From Butyrivibrio sp. (GTDB lineage: Bacteria > Bacillota > Clostridia > Lachnospirales > Lachnospiraceae), in assembly GCA_024690485.1 (NCBI GenBank), contig JAILPB010000029.1, positions 1-37,816 of the forward strand: a DNA stretch of 37,816 bases. Direction: 5' to 3'. Both the position numbers and the translations under genes were made by a program. Numbering within the stretch: position 1 is the stretch's first letter; each line of letters opens with the position of its first letter. Positions 9,827 to 19,782 of the stretch are shown piece by piece. The notes beneath the pieces were generated by a model, which saw only the letters and a list, made by a program, of their open reading frames with translations, did not search any database and was not told the DNA's origin.

Positions 9827-10822
9827 TCAAGCTTCAAAATTATTTGCTTTTGCAAACTCTATAAGTCTGTCCACTGTAGTAAATGCAAGTCCTGTAACTG
9901 TATCTGCGCAGCCATAGTAAATTGCGATTCTGCCTGTTGATGCATCTGTAAGAGCAGCGCAGGGGAATACAACGTTTGGCACGTCTCCGCATAGTTCATA
10001 GAGTTCTCTTGGAGCAAGGATATAATACTTTGATCTATACTTAACCTTCCAGGGCTCGTCCTTATCAAGGATTGCACAGCCCATGCGATATACAAAACCG
10101 TTACAGGTGTTTATTACGCCGTGATAGATAAGAAGCCATCCCTCATCAGTCTCGATAGGTGAAGGTCCGGGGCCGATCTTGGTTGACTGCCATGCGGATT
10201 CATCTCCTTTTATTGTTCCCATAACATATCTGTGGTGTCCCCAGTACTCAAGATCAGGGCTCTGGCTGTAGAAAATATCTCCAAAAGGAGTGTGCCCTGT
10301 ATCAGAAGGTCGGCTAAGCATCGCATACTTTCCGTTTATTTTTCTTGGGAAAAGCACGCCGTTTCTGTTATAAGGAAGGAATGCATTTTCCAGCTGTACA
10401 AAGGTCTTAAAATCATAGGTATATGCAATTCCGATTGTGGGGCCGTGGTAGCCGTTGCACCATGTAATATAGTATCTGTCCTCGATGAATACGCATCTTG
10501 GATCGTATCTGTATTCTCTTTTTGCAATCTCTCCATCTTCGCAGACAAACTGAATAGGCTCGTGATTTATCTCCCAGTGAATGCCGTCCTTACTAAAACC
10601 TGCAAAGATATCCATGCTGATTGAAAGTGAATCACATCTGAAAACACCTGCATATCCATCCCCAAAGGGAACCGCAGCACTGTTAAAAATACTGTTAGAT
10701 GTAGGGATCTCATATCTTTCGATTATGGGATTTTCAGAATATCTCCATACAGGCCCCTTCTCTCCCTCAGGGCAATCCTGCCAGGGAATGTTCTTCAACT
10801 CTTTTCCTATGATCTTACTCAT
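9827..10822 (-). CDS. GH130 beta-mannoside phosphorylase (candidate for Man-beta-1,4-GlcNAc phosphorolysis)
   Basis: [103 protein letters not shown] 10822 preceded by GGAGG. Confidence 0.88.
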   Translation of the reverse strand: MSKIIGKELKNIPWQDCPEGEKGPVWRYSENPIIERYEIPTSNSIFNSAAVPFGDGYAGVFRCDSLSISMDIFAGFSKDGIHWEINHEPIQFVCEDGEIAKREYRYDPRCVFIEDRYYITWCNGYHGPTIGIAYTYDFKTFVQLENAFLPYNRNGVLFPRKINGKYAMLSRPSDTGHTPFGDIFYSQSPDLEYWGHHRYVMGTIKGDESAWQSTKIGPGPSPIETDEGWLLIYHGVINTCNGFVYRMGCAILDKDEPWKVKYRSKYYILAPRELYELCGDVPNVVFPCAALTDASTGRIAIYYGCADTVTGLAFTTVDRLIEFAKANNFEA

Positions 10823-10863
10823 AAACAACAACCTCCAATTATATAAAGTCTTTTTGTTTTTCT

Positions 10864-12252
10864 TTAATTTTTGCTCTCCCCAAAAGAGCCTTCCCCTTCA
10901 TTTGTGAAAGATCCAATAAAGGCTTTCACTTTATGTAGAAACATTTCTCCAAATCCTGCTTCCGCCTTAGGAAGCTTTGCGCCCTCTCCCGCTGCAAAGA
11001 TATAGTCAAGAATAAGGGGCTGCGGATAATGTGTATTTTCCATATTTTCAGCGCTACCATCCATGGCAACTGTTAGTGACAGTGTGTTAATTCCTTCCTT
11101 TAGATAAAAGTAATAGGCATCTTTTTCATCATTTGCAAAAAGGCTTGCCTGAAAGCCACTGCCATAGCTAAATTTCAAATTACCTGCTTCCTTAAAAGGA
11201 ACCTTTCCATCTATCTTTAATTCTCTTATGCAATAAGAGTCCTTGTTTTCATTTTGTAAAAATCTTGCTCCGATCCTGTAAAGTCCCCTCTTAGGAGCAT
11301 GTATACGCCAGGTAATTCCCATCCCCGGATCCTGCCAGCTATCACCGCCTATGGTGTTTAGAACCACATTACTTGGGTGATAGGGAATTGTAAGGGGCGA
11401 CGTTCTGTCATTCATGGCTACAATTTCAGCACTTGTTGTGCTATATACATTTTCAGCCTGAACTACGATAAGTCCGTCATTTGAAAGCGACTCTTCGGAA
11501 ATTTTTGATTCATCTGCATGGGAAGCTAAATATTCTTCGTAACTTAATAGCCCGTTTGAGCCTGTAATACTTACAACTTCTATTGCCATGGATGCTTCAA
11601 CAGATTCAAAAGTAATGGTGTTATCGCCCTTTTCAAAGTAAAAAAGGAATGGACCGGTAACTTTCTTTTCTGCTGAGTCAATGCTTTTTATCTGGGTTCC
11701 GCCTTTTGGTATCTGGGGCGGAGCTTTATAATCTGTATCAGTCTTATTTAGGAAGTCCTTATTTTCAGGCTCCCACTGTCTCTCAAAAACAATTCCACAG
11801 GCCTCGTTAAAAGGCACCTCTCCGTTTATGTAGAGATTTCTTTTTACATCTTTATCACTGTCAGAAAGCGGCATGTAGGTCACATCTATGGTGTAATAAC
11901 CTGTCTTTTGTATGTTAAATAAGTAGCTGACTTTTCCCTCATCTCCGGTAATAAGTGTGTTAAATTCAAGTTCAGATTTTGCAGGAAAAGTTGAATCTAA
12001 GTACTCCGTTCCTGTGCGGCTTATAGACTCTCCTAAGGTATCAGCAGTAATATCATGTTCTGCAAGATACTCCGCATAAGTAATACCTGGCGAAGGCTTA
12101 CAGTAATAGCCACCCTTATCATCGACTGCCTCTTTGTCTGATATTTTTGCAAAAGAAGTCAAGGCAGCTACGCCCTGCAAAGAATTACCGAAAATCCCTG
12201 CAAGGATAGCTGATACCACTATAAGAATTTGTCCACTTTTCTTCGTCAGCAT
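10864..12252 (-). CDS. Secreted or membrane-anchored protein with two carbohydrate-binding-like beta-sandwich modules; resembles the N-terminal half of large Firmicute solute-binding proteins
   Basis: N-terminal hydrophobic segment [30 protein letters not shown]; two modules opening with [11 protein letters not shown] and [12 protein letters not shown] and carrying [14 protein letters not shown] / [14 protein letters not shown]. Start at ATG 12252 after GGAG. Confidence 0.7.
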   Translation of the reverse strand: MLTKKSGQILIVVSAILAGIFGNSLQGVAALTSFAKISDKEAVDDKGGYYCKPSPGITYAEYLAEHDITADTLGESISRTGTEYLDSTFPAKSELEFNTLITGDEGKVSYLFNIQKTGYYTIDVTYMPLSDSDKDVKRNLYINGEVPFNEACGIVFERQWEPENKDFLNKTDTDYKAPPQIPKGGTQIKSIDSAEKKVTGPFLFYFEKGDNTITFESVEASMAIEVVSITGSNGLLSYEEYLASHADESKISEESLSNDGLIVVQAENVYSTTSAEIVAMNDRTSPLTIPYHPSNVVLNTIGGDSWQDPGMGITWRIHAPKRGLYRIGARFLQNENKDSYCIRELKIDGKVPFKEAGNLKFSYGSGFQASLFANDEKDAYYFYLKEGINTLSLTVAMDGSAENMENTHYPQPLILDYIFAAGEGAKLPKAEAGFGEMFLHKVKAFIGSFTNEGEGSFGESKN

Positions 12253-12312
12253 AATAGGCTCCACGTTTTGTATTATGTAGCTCCCTGTCTGTTGTTACTA
12301 ACAAATATGTTG

Positions 12313-14205
12313 TCACTCAAATAGACTGTCTGTATTCTTCTCTCTCAAAATATCCGCTGCCCTGCAGAAGATATTGGAAATGCGGTATAATTCGCTCTCT
12401 TTAGAGGTTATCCTCCAAACCTGCTTGTAGTGATATAACCACTCTTCAAGTTCTGTGGCGGTATTAGTATTTTCTTTTGGCGTATCACCTGCGAAAATCT
12501 TTTGTCCCATCTGATACAATGCCTTGCACATGAGCTTTTGTCCCTCTGCAAAGAGGACGAGCCTTGTTATCAGTTCTCTTCCTTCTGTGCCTACACCTGC
12601 TAAAAGTGGCAGAAGCTCTGCTGTTTTCTCGTCTATCTTTTTATTATTTTCAAAAGGATCCTTAACCGTAAGCCTGTCGTAAAACTCCTTTGCAGCATCC
12701 CTTGCGGGCTTTTTTTGCATAAGCTCTATGAACTGAACAAACTGCTCCCAGTTGCTTGCTTCAAGCATTGCAAGTTCTCGCATAGAACATACGATGCTCT
12801 CTGTATCATCCCCGTAGTACAGACGGGATATCTGCCTGTTTATTTCATCCTCATCCTTGACTCCGGACCAGGAAAAAGCTGCTCCGTAAATGAGTCCCGG
12901 TACTGAAAACAGCGGATCCTGAAGGTGTCCGTAGTCACCCCAGTCGGTATTTAAAAATCCTTCAGCCTTGTATTTCAAAGCGTAACTGCACATGACACTG
13001 ATGTTTTTATATGCCATCTCAAGGTGATTTATCATATGTCTCCAGCCGTGAACTCCGGGGCAGAGATACTGTCTTACAGGAACCTCTGCAAGTTTCCTTG
13101 TGTTATCTTCTTTCTCGCAGTCGCTGTACCCCCAGTTAAGGCATATGACATCCTTTGGAAGTTCCCCCACATATTCAGGAAAGCCCACAATTATGTCTCC
13201 CCAGAACATGGGCTTTTTGCCCTTTAAAATGCAGTAATGCATTATCTTATTAATAAAATCAACGTAGATTCTGGCTATTCCGACTTCATCTGCAAGGGCT
13301 TTGCTCTTACCCTTTCCAAGGTCGAAGGTCTCATCTGCGCAGATATTTACGTAGTCAGATCTAAAGAGAGGCAAAACCTCATCAAGCATCTTTTTAACAA
13401 ACTCTATGGACTTCTCATTTGTCACATCCAGAGTGTGATGCTGCATCCTCTGATCAAAGGAGAACTTATCGGCTCCGGGATTATCTAATTCGCAAAGCTC
13501 CTCATAGGTCTTGGTCCTAAGAACCTTATAGAGGTGTCCGAAGGTCGAAAATGAAGGAATAAGCTCTATTCCAAGGCTAAAGCAGTACTCATCAAGTTCT
13601 AAAATGTCCTCTGCTGTAAGAGGAGTGTCATCCCTGTAGACCTCGCTAAAACCTTCAAAGGCAAAGGTGTGCTCAACATAGAGCTGAAGCTGATTAAGTT
13701 TAAAGTAGCTGCAAATATCAGCAAGTTTTTTATAAGAAGAAAGCTTTTGAACCCTGCCCCTTGTGGCATCGTGATAAAAGCCTCTGTTTGGAATAAGTGG
13801 TTCATCCTCTATGATGCAGGCAGGAATAAGGCCTCCGCTTAGTGAAATGATCTGCCTAAGTGTCTGAATCCCGTAGAGTATTCCCCTGTTTGTGGAAGCA
13901 CAGATTTCTACAGCTTTATCAGATACTGTGAGGATGTAGGCTTCTTCACCGCTTAGGGTGCTGTCCTTTTTTATGAAAAAACTTCCGCAACTTTCTCCGG
14001 AGCCGGTTTTAGTAATAGAAAGCCTAATCCCAAGCTTTTCTTCTATATCATTTTTCAAAATCCGGGCAAAGCCAAAATCTCTGCTGTCACAGGTATCTGA
14101 CAAAACGATCCTGGTCTTAAAGTCAATTCTAAATTCCCCTTTGCCTATCTTTACGCTTTTAGGCGCAGGAATTAAGTATTCAAGTGCATTTGCAGTTTTT
14201 TTCAT
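12313..14205 (-). CDS. GH20 beta-N-acetylhexosaminidase (no signal peptide)
   Basis: LIPAPKSVKIGKGEFRID, GILYGIQTLRQI, IEDEPLIPNRGFYHDATRGRVQK, LNQLQLYVEHTFAFEG, YVNICADETFDLGKGKS (catalytic D-E pair). Confidence 0.9.
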   Translation of the reverse strand: MKKTANALEYLIPAPKSVKIGKGEFRIDFKTRIVLSDTCDSRDFGFARILKNDIEEKLGIRLSITKTGSGESCGSFFIKKDSTLSGEEAYILTVSDKAVEICASTNRGILYGIQTLRQIISLSGGLIPACIIEDEPLIPNRGFYHDATRGRVQKLSSYKKLADICSYFKLNQLQLYVEHTFAFEGFSEVYRDDTPLTAEDILELDEYCFSLGIELIPSFSTFGHLYKVLRTKTYEELCELDNPGADKFSFDQRMQHHTLDVTNEKSIEFVKKMLDEVLPLFRSDYVNICADETFDLGKGKSKALADEVGIARIYVDFINKIMHYCILKGKKPMFWGDIIVGFPEYVGELPKDVICLNWGYSDCEKEDNTRKLAEVPVRQYLCPGVHGWRHMINHLEMAYKNISVMCSYALKYKAEGFLNTDWGDYGHLQDPLFSVPGLIYGAAFSWSGVKDEDEINRQISRLYYGDDTESIVCSMRELAMLEASNWEQFVQFIELMQKKPARDAAKEFYDRLTVKDPFENNKKIDEKTAELLPLLAGVGTEGRELITRLVLFAEGQKLMCKALYQMGQKIFAGDTPKENTNTATELEEWLYHYKQVWRITSKESELYRISNIFCRAADILREKNTDSLFE

Positions 14206-14251
14206 AACACACCTACCCTTTCATTGAGACATAAGTCTCTATGCAGACCTT

Positions 14252-16549
14252 TTATTCCTCAGGAAGAATTGTAGTTTTCGCTTTTAACTCTCCCTGATCC
14301 ATAACAAGAATTTCGTAGTCTTTAGCCTTTGTGCTAAGTTTCATTTCGTAGTTATAAAAAGCAAAGTCCTTAAGTTTAAGTTCTAAGCTTATTTCTTTTT
14401 CTTCTCCTGCTTTAAGGAAGCATCTGTCAAAGTTCTTTAGTTCAAGGACTCTTGCAGTAACTCCGCCTCCATGTCTTTTTAAGTAAATCTGAGGGACTGC
14501 TACAGCCTCCATATCTCCCGGGTTCTTAACACTCATTTTTATAGCGATGACAGAGTTTTGTAGTCTTCCGCTATCCTCTGAATTTTGCGCATTTTCAAAG
14601 ATTTCGGGTGTTAAGGCGCCTGTCTTTTCAAAAGAAACATTTTTATATTCAATGTCTGAATACATAAGGCCCATGCCGAATGTATAGTCGGTACCCTGCT
14701 GCAGGTTACAATACTTCATTCCATCGTAGGAGGACTTAAAATTATAGTAGCAGGGAATCTGTCCCTCTTCCTTTGGAAGGGACGCAGGCATCCTTCCTGT
14801 GGGGCTTATGACGCCCTTAATTATTTCGGCGATAGCAGGTCCCCCGAAAGGCCCCGGATAAAAGGCATACAATAATCCGTCACTTGCAGCTGCAATATCA
14901 GTTATGACATAAGGTCTTCCAGCTACGCATACAGTAATCACAGGGGTTTTGCCCTTTATGTAGCTGTTAATAAAAGCAGCTTCATCTTTTCCAACTTCAA
15001 GGGATGATCTGTCCATTCCCTCTCCGCACTCCATAACGCCGCTTGTTGTCAGGGCTGCTCCGTTTTTATCAAACTCTGCTCCGCCATATCTTGATGAGCT
15101 TCCGCCTGTAACAAAGAGAAGAAAATCATATCCTTTTATTTCATCAGCAAGAGCCTGCTTATCCTCATAGTCATCAAAAGAGAAATACTTAACCTTAGAT
15201 CCGGCATATTCTTCTCTTATTCCGGATAGAACAGAAACCATTTTTGATTCATCTCTTGGAGGAGTGTAGTCTCCCATAAGTGCATATCCGGAATCCGCAT
15301 TTTCTCCCATAACAGCTATTTTCTTAGCTTCCCTGACCGGCAGGATGTTATTCTGATTTTTTAATAGAACAACTGATTCCTCAGCCATCTTAAGGGAGAG
15401 TTTATCTATACCGTAATCTGCTTCTCTTCCCATATTCTTTGTCATATAGGGTTTCTCAAAAAGTCCCCTCTCAAATTTAAGTAAGAGAACCGGGAAAACA
15501 GCATCGTCTATATCTTTTTCAGTAATTATTCCGCGACTTACTGCTTCCTCAAGTTTTGTAAAGCCATAGTCCCAAAGGCTTATGTTTACGCCACTCTTTA
15601 AGGCAAGTGCTCCGCTTTCTGTGTTGCCTGAGGTTACTTTATCAAGGCTGTCTATAGCAAAACCGTCAGCCATGACAACGCCCTTAAAGCCCATCTCGTC
15701 TCGAAGTATATCACTTAAAAGATGGGGATTTCCGTGACAGTAAACTCCGTCAATCTCGTTGTAGGCTGCCATTATGCCGTCGCATCCTGCATCAACTGCG
15801 GCTTTCGTAGGAGGAAGATGAATTTCTCTAAGCTCCCTCTCTCCGATTCTTGCAGCGCTGGCATTTACTCCGCCTGTGCCTTCGCCCTGAGCACAAAAGT
15901 GCTTGGCAACAACTCCTGTTCCGCTTTTTTTCATGCCCTTTGTAGCTGCACGGGCCATCCTTGCAGAAAGGACAGGATCCTCAGAGTAGCACTCTTCGCA
16001 CCTTCCCCATCTTGGATCTCTCATAACATCAAGCATGGACATCAGTGCAAAATCAACATGTCCGTCAGAAAGCTGCTTTCCACAGGCCTCATAAGCATCT
16101 TCCAAAAGCTTTTCATCAAAGCTTGCAGCTGCCGCAGCATTAACCGGAAGAATTCCGCCTCCAAGAGCCTGATGTCCGTGGGGGCATTCAGTTGACATAA
16201 GTGCCGGAATACCTAACCTTGAATGCTCTATAACATATCTTTGAACTTCGTTATAGGCTTCCATGCTCTTTTTGGGGGTTATGCCATTTTCTTCTGTTTT
16301 ACCGGACCATGGATCAGCTCTGTATAGTCCGTACAAAGTTCCAAGTCCTCCCCATTTTTCCACTTCTTCTTTAAACTCATCCGTAAGGGAAAAATCCGGA
16401 CTGTAATCATATATGGAAAAACCGTAGAGACGCTGGTTTAACTGCCCTACCTTCTCTCTTAATGTCATTTTGGAAAGAAGGTCTGATGCTCTTTCCTTCG
16501 GGCTTTTTGCAGCATCTTTATAAATCTCGTAATTATCTCCGGCATTCAT
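14252..16549 (-). CDS. GH3 beta-glycosidase (glucosidase/xylosidase-type architecture, no signal peptide)
   Basis: VVMADGFAIDSL (nucleophile region), GTGVVAKHFCAQGEGTGG, GIMAAYNEIDGVYCHGNPHLLSDILRDEMGFKG, C-terminal-domain GEGMDRSSLEV and Fn3-like tail. Confidence 0.92.
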   Translation of the reverse strand: MNAGDNYEIYKDAAKSPKERASDLLSKMTLREKVGQLNQRLYGFSIYDYSPDFSLTDEFKEEVEKWGGLGTLYGLYRADPWSGKTEENGITPKKSMEAYNEVQRYVIEHSRLGIPALMSTECPHGHQALGGGILPVNAAAAASFDEKLLEDAYEACGKQLSDGHVDFALMSMLDVMRDPRWGRCEECYSEDPVLSARMARAATKGMKKSGTGVVAKHFCAQGEGTGGVNASAARIGERELREIHLPPTKAAVDAGCDGIMAAYNEIDGVYCHGNPHLLSDILRDEMGFKGVVMADGFAIDSLDKVTSGNTESGALALKSGVNISLWDYGFTKLEEAVSRGIITEKDIDDAVFPVLLLKFERGLFEKPYMTKNMGREADYGIDKLSLKMAEESVVLLKNQNNILPVREAKKIAVMGENADSGYALMGDYTPPRDESKMVSVLSGIREEYAGSKVKYFSFDDYEDKQALADEIKGYDFLLFVTGGSSSRYGGAEFDKNGAALTTSGVMECGEGMDRSSLEVGKDEAAFINSYIKGKTPVITVCVAGRPYVITDIAAASDGLLYAFYPGPFGGPAIAEIIKGVISPTGRMPASLPKEEGQIPCYYNFKSSYDGMKYCNLQQGTDYTFGMGLMYSDIEYKNVSFEKTGALTPEIFENAQNSEDSGRLQNSVIAIKMSVKNPGDMEAVAVPQIYLKRHGGGVTARVLELKNFDRCFLKAGEEKEISLELKLKDFAFYNYEMKLSTKAKDYEILVMDQGELKAKTTILPEE

Positions 16550-16681
16550 TTAAGGATAACCCCCAAAACTTTTTTCTGTCTGAACATGAACAAAATAACG
16601 TTTTATATAATTCTATTTTATAATCCCATCCATATTTTTACATCTGATATTTTTGGGATAATTTGGATATTTATGGCGCTT

Positions 16682-19600
16682 TTAAAATCTAACTCTGTAA
16701 GTCTTGATCTCGTAAGGCTTGATCTCAAATGAAACCTTGTTTCCTGCTGCTGTCACATCGCTTCCGGAAACCTTCTCTTCAATGAGATTGGTCTCTTCAA
16801 CAGACTTAACAGCATTTGCAAATGAAAGTTCTGCCTTTGTTCTGGAATTTTCAACTTCGTAAAGTCTTACGATAATTCCATCACCATCTTCAGCCTTCTT
16901 GATCGTCTCAAGAACAACGTTCTTTTTATCAACTGATGCAAAGGAGAACTCGGCACCCTTCTCGCCTGACTTTACAGCCTTAAGAGGAACGTTAACATTG
17001 AAGCTTTCCTTGTAAACATCAGCGTCCTTCCAGGTTCCCTGGTGAGGAAGAAGTGAATATGTAAAGCTGTGTACCTCAAGGTCAGCAGTCTCGTTAGGCT
17101 CTGTTCCTGCCTTAAAAAGTGTGATTGAAAGGTTTCCGTTAATTGCGGAATAGCCATACTTACAGTCATTCATCAGGCTGACACCGTAGTTACCCTCTGA
17201 CATATCAGCAAACTTATGAGCACAGCTCTCGAATCTAGCCTCATCCCAGCTTGTATTCTGATGGAACTTACGGGTAAGGTTACCAAACTGAATATCGTAA
17301 GTTGCTTCATCAGTATGTACATCCACAGGGAAGTGTACCTTACAAAGGTGCTGACTAAGCTTCCAGTCAACAACTGTTTCAAAGTCAATTCTTGCAGAGT
17401 CTGCGTAGAAGTGAATGAGCTGCGTAAACTCGTTATCAAGCATTCTCTTTGTAACCTTAAGAGTTGCTCTAACAGGTCCTTTTTCTACCCAGGTAAGCTT
17501 TGCATCATCTGCTACGGGCCATGATTTTTCCTGATAGAATACATCTACATTCCAGTTATCAAAGCTTCTCGGCTTATCCTCGTATACACGAAGCTCGTTT
17601 CCGATTTTTCCTTCCTTAAGAACTTCTCTTTCTTCTCTCTTATCATAGATAGAAGTAAACTGTCCAAGGTTATCAATCGCTACCTTATAGAAAGGAGTTT
17701 CGATTCCCTCTGCTGTGATATTAAGTGCGTTCTCACTGCCTTTAGCATCGCAGGTTTCAAGTCCCTTGAATCCCTTTGAAGGAATGTTCTTAACGAATGC
17801 AACTACGCCATTTTCTGTCTTCTGAGCAGGATATACTTCTTTTCCGTCAGTAAGAGCTGCTGCTTCAATGCCCTCGATTTCAACGATGTCGTCTCTGTTA
17901 AAGCCAAGGGTATTAAATACAGTTACGCCCTCTCCCTTAGGTGCAACAACAGATAGTCTCTCATCAAGAAGCTTTCCGCTCTTTTCAAAGATCTCTTCGT
18001 ATTCAACCTTGGTAACATCATAAACTTCCTTAATGGATGATCCGGGAAGGATGTCATGGAACTGGTTTCTAAGGATTGTCTCCCACATTTCATCAAGCTC
18101 TTCCTTAGGATAAGCAAGTGCAGCCTCAGCAAGAACTGAGAGAAGCTCAAGCTCCATCATGCGGTACTCACTCTTTCTGTTAGCTTTCTTATTTCTAGCC
18201 ATAGAGGTGTAGGTTCCTCTGTGGAACTCAAAGTAAAGCTCACCAACCCATGAAGGAAGTCTCTTGGAATCCTTAACCTTTTCATATAATTCATCAAAAT
18301 ATGTCTTAGAGAATTCCTGACGAACCTTAGGAATACCCTTAATTCCTTTTTCCATGCGGACAGAGGTCTCAAGCATATCTCTTGTGGGGCCGCCGCCTCC
18401 ATCACCGTAGCCGAAGGATACAAGGATGTCGTTGTTAATATCCTTCTGCTGATATCTGGTCCATCCACCCATGATTGAATCAGGGTTAAGCATTCCGTTA
18501 TATGTTGTAAAGAAATCACTTGTGGGCTGGCCAACACCAAGGGTTGTAATGAGGTGAGTAAATATCTTACTTCCGTCGATACCTTCCCACATAAAGGTGT
18601 CCATAGGTACCTTGTTGTACTCATTCCATGCAAGCTTTGTTGTCATGAAGTAGTTGATACCACTCTTTTTCATGATCTGTGGAAGAGCTGCGCTGTATCC
18701 AAATACATCAGGAAGCCAGAGCTCTTCATTATCTTTTCCAAACTCATCCTTGAAGAACTTCTTACCAACAAGGAACTGTCTAACCAGTGACTCACCGCTT
18801 GTAAGGTTACAATCTGCTTCAACCCACATGCCGCCTTCTGGCTCCCATCTGCCTTCTGCAACTCTGTCCTTGATCCTCTGGTATAGATCTGTGTGGCGCT
18901 CTTTTACAAACTTGTAGAGCTGGGGCTGGCTGGACATGAACTTATAATTTGGATACTCATCCATAAGCTTAAGAACAGTAGCAAAGCTTCTGCAAGACTT
19001 CTGTCTAACCTGGGCAACAGTCCAGAGCCAAGCCACATCAATGTGAGTATGACCGATACAGGTTGCGATCACATCATCAAAGCCTGACATCTCAGGGTTC
19101 TCATAGAGATTAACTCTGATGTACTCTCTTGCAGCTCTTACTGAAGCATAGAAGGCCTCGCTCTTAACATCTCTAAGGTCGATGAGGTTAATTGTCTCGT
19201 TGATGATATCAAGAATTCTTCTCGCTGTTCTCTCATCTTCATCCATTCTGTTAAGTCCCCAGAGAGGAACCTGAATGTCGTAGTAGAGATCCTTTATTTC
19301 ATCATCTCTTACTTCGATATCTGCAAGAAGCTTGAACTCGTTGTGGAGAGTACCTGTATATGACTGCATATCAACGCGGATAGTTTCTCCGGCTTTTGCC
19401 TTCTCAAAAAGAAGGATCTCTCTGTGGTTGATATCAAGTCCCTGAACAGGGCTTCCGTTTACAAAGACGAGGAACTGAGGATTTCTTCCATCATCCCACT
19501 CTTCAAGCTGAGTTCTCACATGGAGCCAAACCTTTTTGCCCTCCATTGAATCAGGTATTGTAATATCACTTCTAAACCAGTAGTGAGTATCCTTTCCATA

Positions 19601-19777
19601 CCATCTCATTGTCTCAGAATCAAACTCCTCCCACTTTTCAGGTGCCTTGTCAGCATCCTCGGGAGTAATGTAACAGCCGTCTTTTTTCTGCCACTTCTGT
19701 ATGCGTACCTGTTGTCTTGTGATCTCTTTTTTGAGCTGCATACAAATAACATTTGCTCTGTCCTTTAAAAACTTCAT
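16682..19777 (-). CDS. GH38 alpha-mannosidase
   Basis: CIGHTHIDVAWLWTVAQVRQKSCRSFATVLKLM (metal site), WEPEGGMWVEADCNLTSGESLVRQFLVGKKFF, ELWLPDVFGYSAALPQIMKKSG, FHDILPGSSIKEVYD. Start ATG 19777 (MKFLKDRANVI) overlaps the upstream stop. Confidence 0.95.
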   Translation of the reverse strand: MKFLKDRANVICMQLKKEITRQQVRIQKWQKKDGCYITPEDADKAPEKWEEFDSETMRWYGKDTHYWFRSDITIPDSMEGKKVWLHVRTQLEEWDDGRNPQFLVFVNGSPVQGLDINHREILLFEKAKAGETIRVDMQSYTGTLHNEFKLLADIEVRDDEIKDLYYDIQVPLWGLNRMDEDERTARRILDIINETINLIDLRDVKSEAFYASVRAAREYIRVNLYENPEMSGFDDVIATCIGHTHIDVAWLWTVAQVRQKSCRSFATVLKLMDEYPNYKFMSSQPQLYKFVKERHTDLYQRIKDRVAEGRWEPEGGMWVEADCNLTSGESLVRQFLVGKKFFKDEFGKDNEELWLPDVFGYSAALPQIMKKSGINYFMTTKLAWNEYNKVPMDTFMWEGIDGSKIFTHLITTLGVGQPTSDFFTTYNGMLNPDSIMGGWTRYQQKDINNDILVSFGYGDGGGGPTRDMLETSVRMEKGIKGIPKVRQEFSKTYFDELYEKVKDSKRLPSWVGELYFEFHRGTYTSMARNKKANRKSEYRMMELELLSVLAEAALAYPKEELDEMWETILRNQFHDILPGSSIKEVYDVTKVEYEEIFEKSGKLLDERLSVVAPKGEGVTVFNTLGFNRDDIVEIEGIEAAALTDGKEVYPAQKTENGVVAFVKNIPSKGFKGLETCDAKGSENALNITAEGIETPFYKVAIDNLGQFTSIYDKREEREVLKEGKIGNELRVYEDKPRSFDNWNVDVFYQEKSWPVADDAKLTWVEKGPVRATLKVTKRMLDNEFTQLIHFYADSARIDFETVVDWKLSQHLCKVHFPVDVHTDEATYDIQFGNLTRKFHQNTSWDEARFESCAHKFADMSEGNYGVSLMNDCKYGYSAINGNLSITLFKAGTEPNETADLEVHSFTYSLLPHQGTWKDADVYKESFNVNVPLKAVKSGEKGAEFSFASVDKKNVVLETIKKAEDGDGIIVRLYEVENSRTKAELSFANAVKSVEETNLIEEKVSGSDVTAAGNKVSFEIKPYEIKTYRVRF

Positions 19778-19782
19778 TTCAC

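Noticed and set aside
15722-16195. 157-aa Cys/Ser-rich plus-strand ORF over GH3
   Set aside because: Antisense shadow ORF of a clear GH3 gene.
18157-18633. 158-aa minus-strand ORF and other alternative-frame ORFs within GH38
   Set aside because: Out-of-frame shadow of the GH38 reading frame, which is continuous and carries all family motifs.
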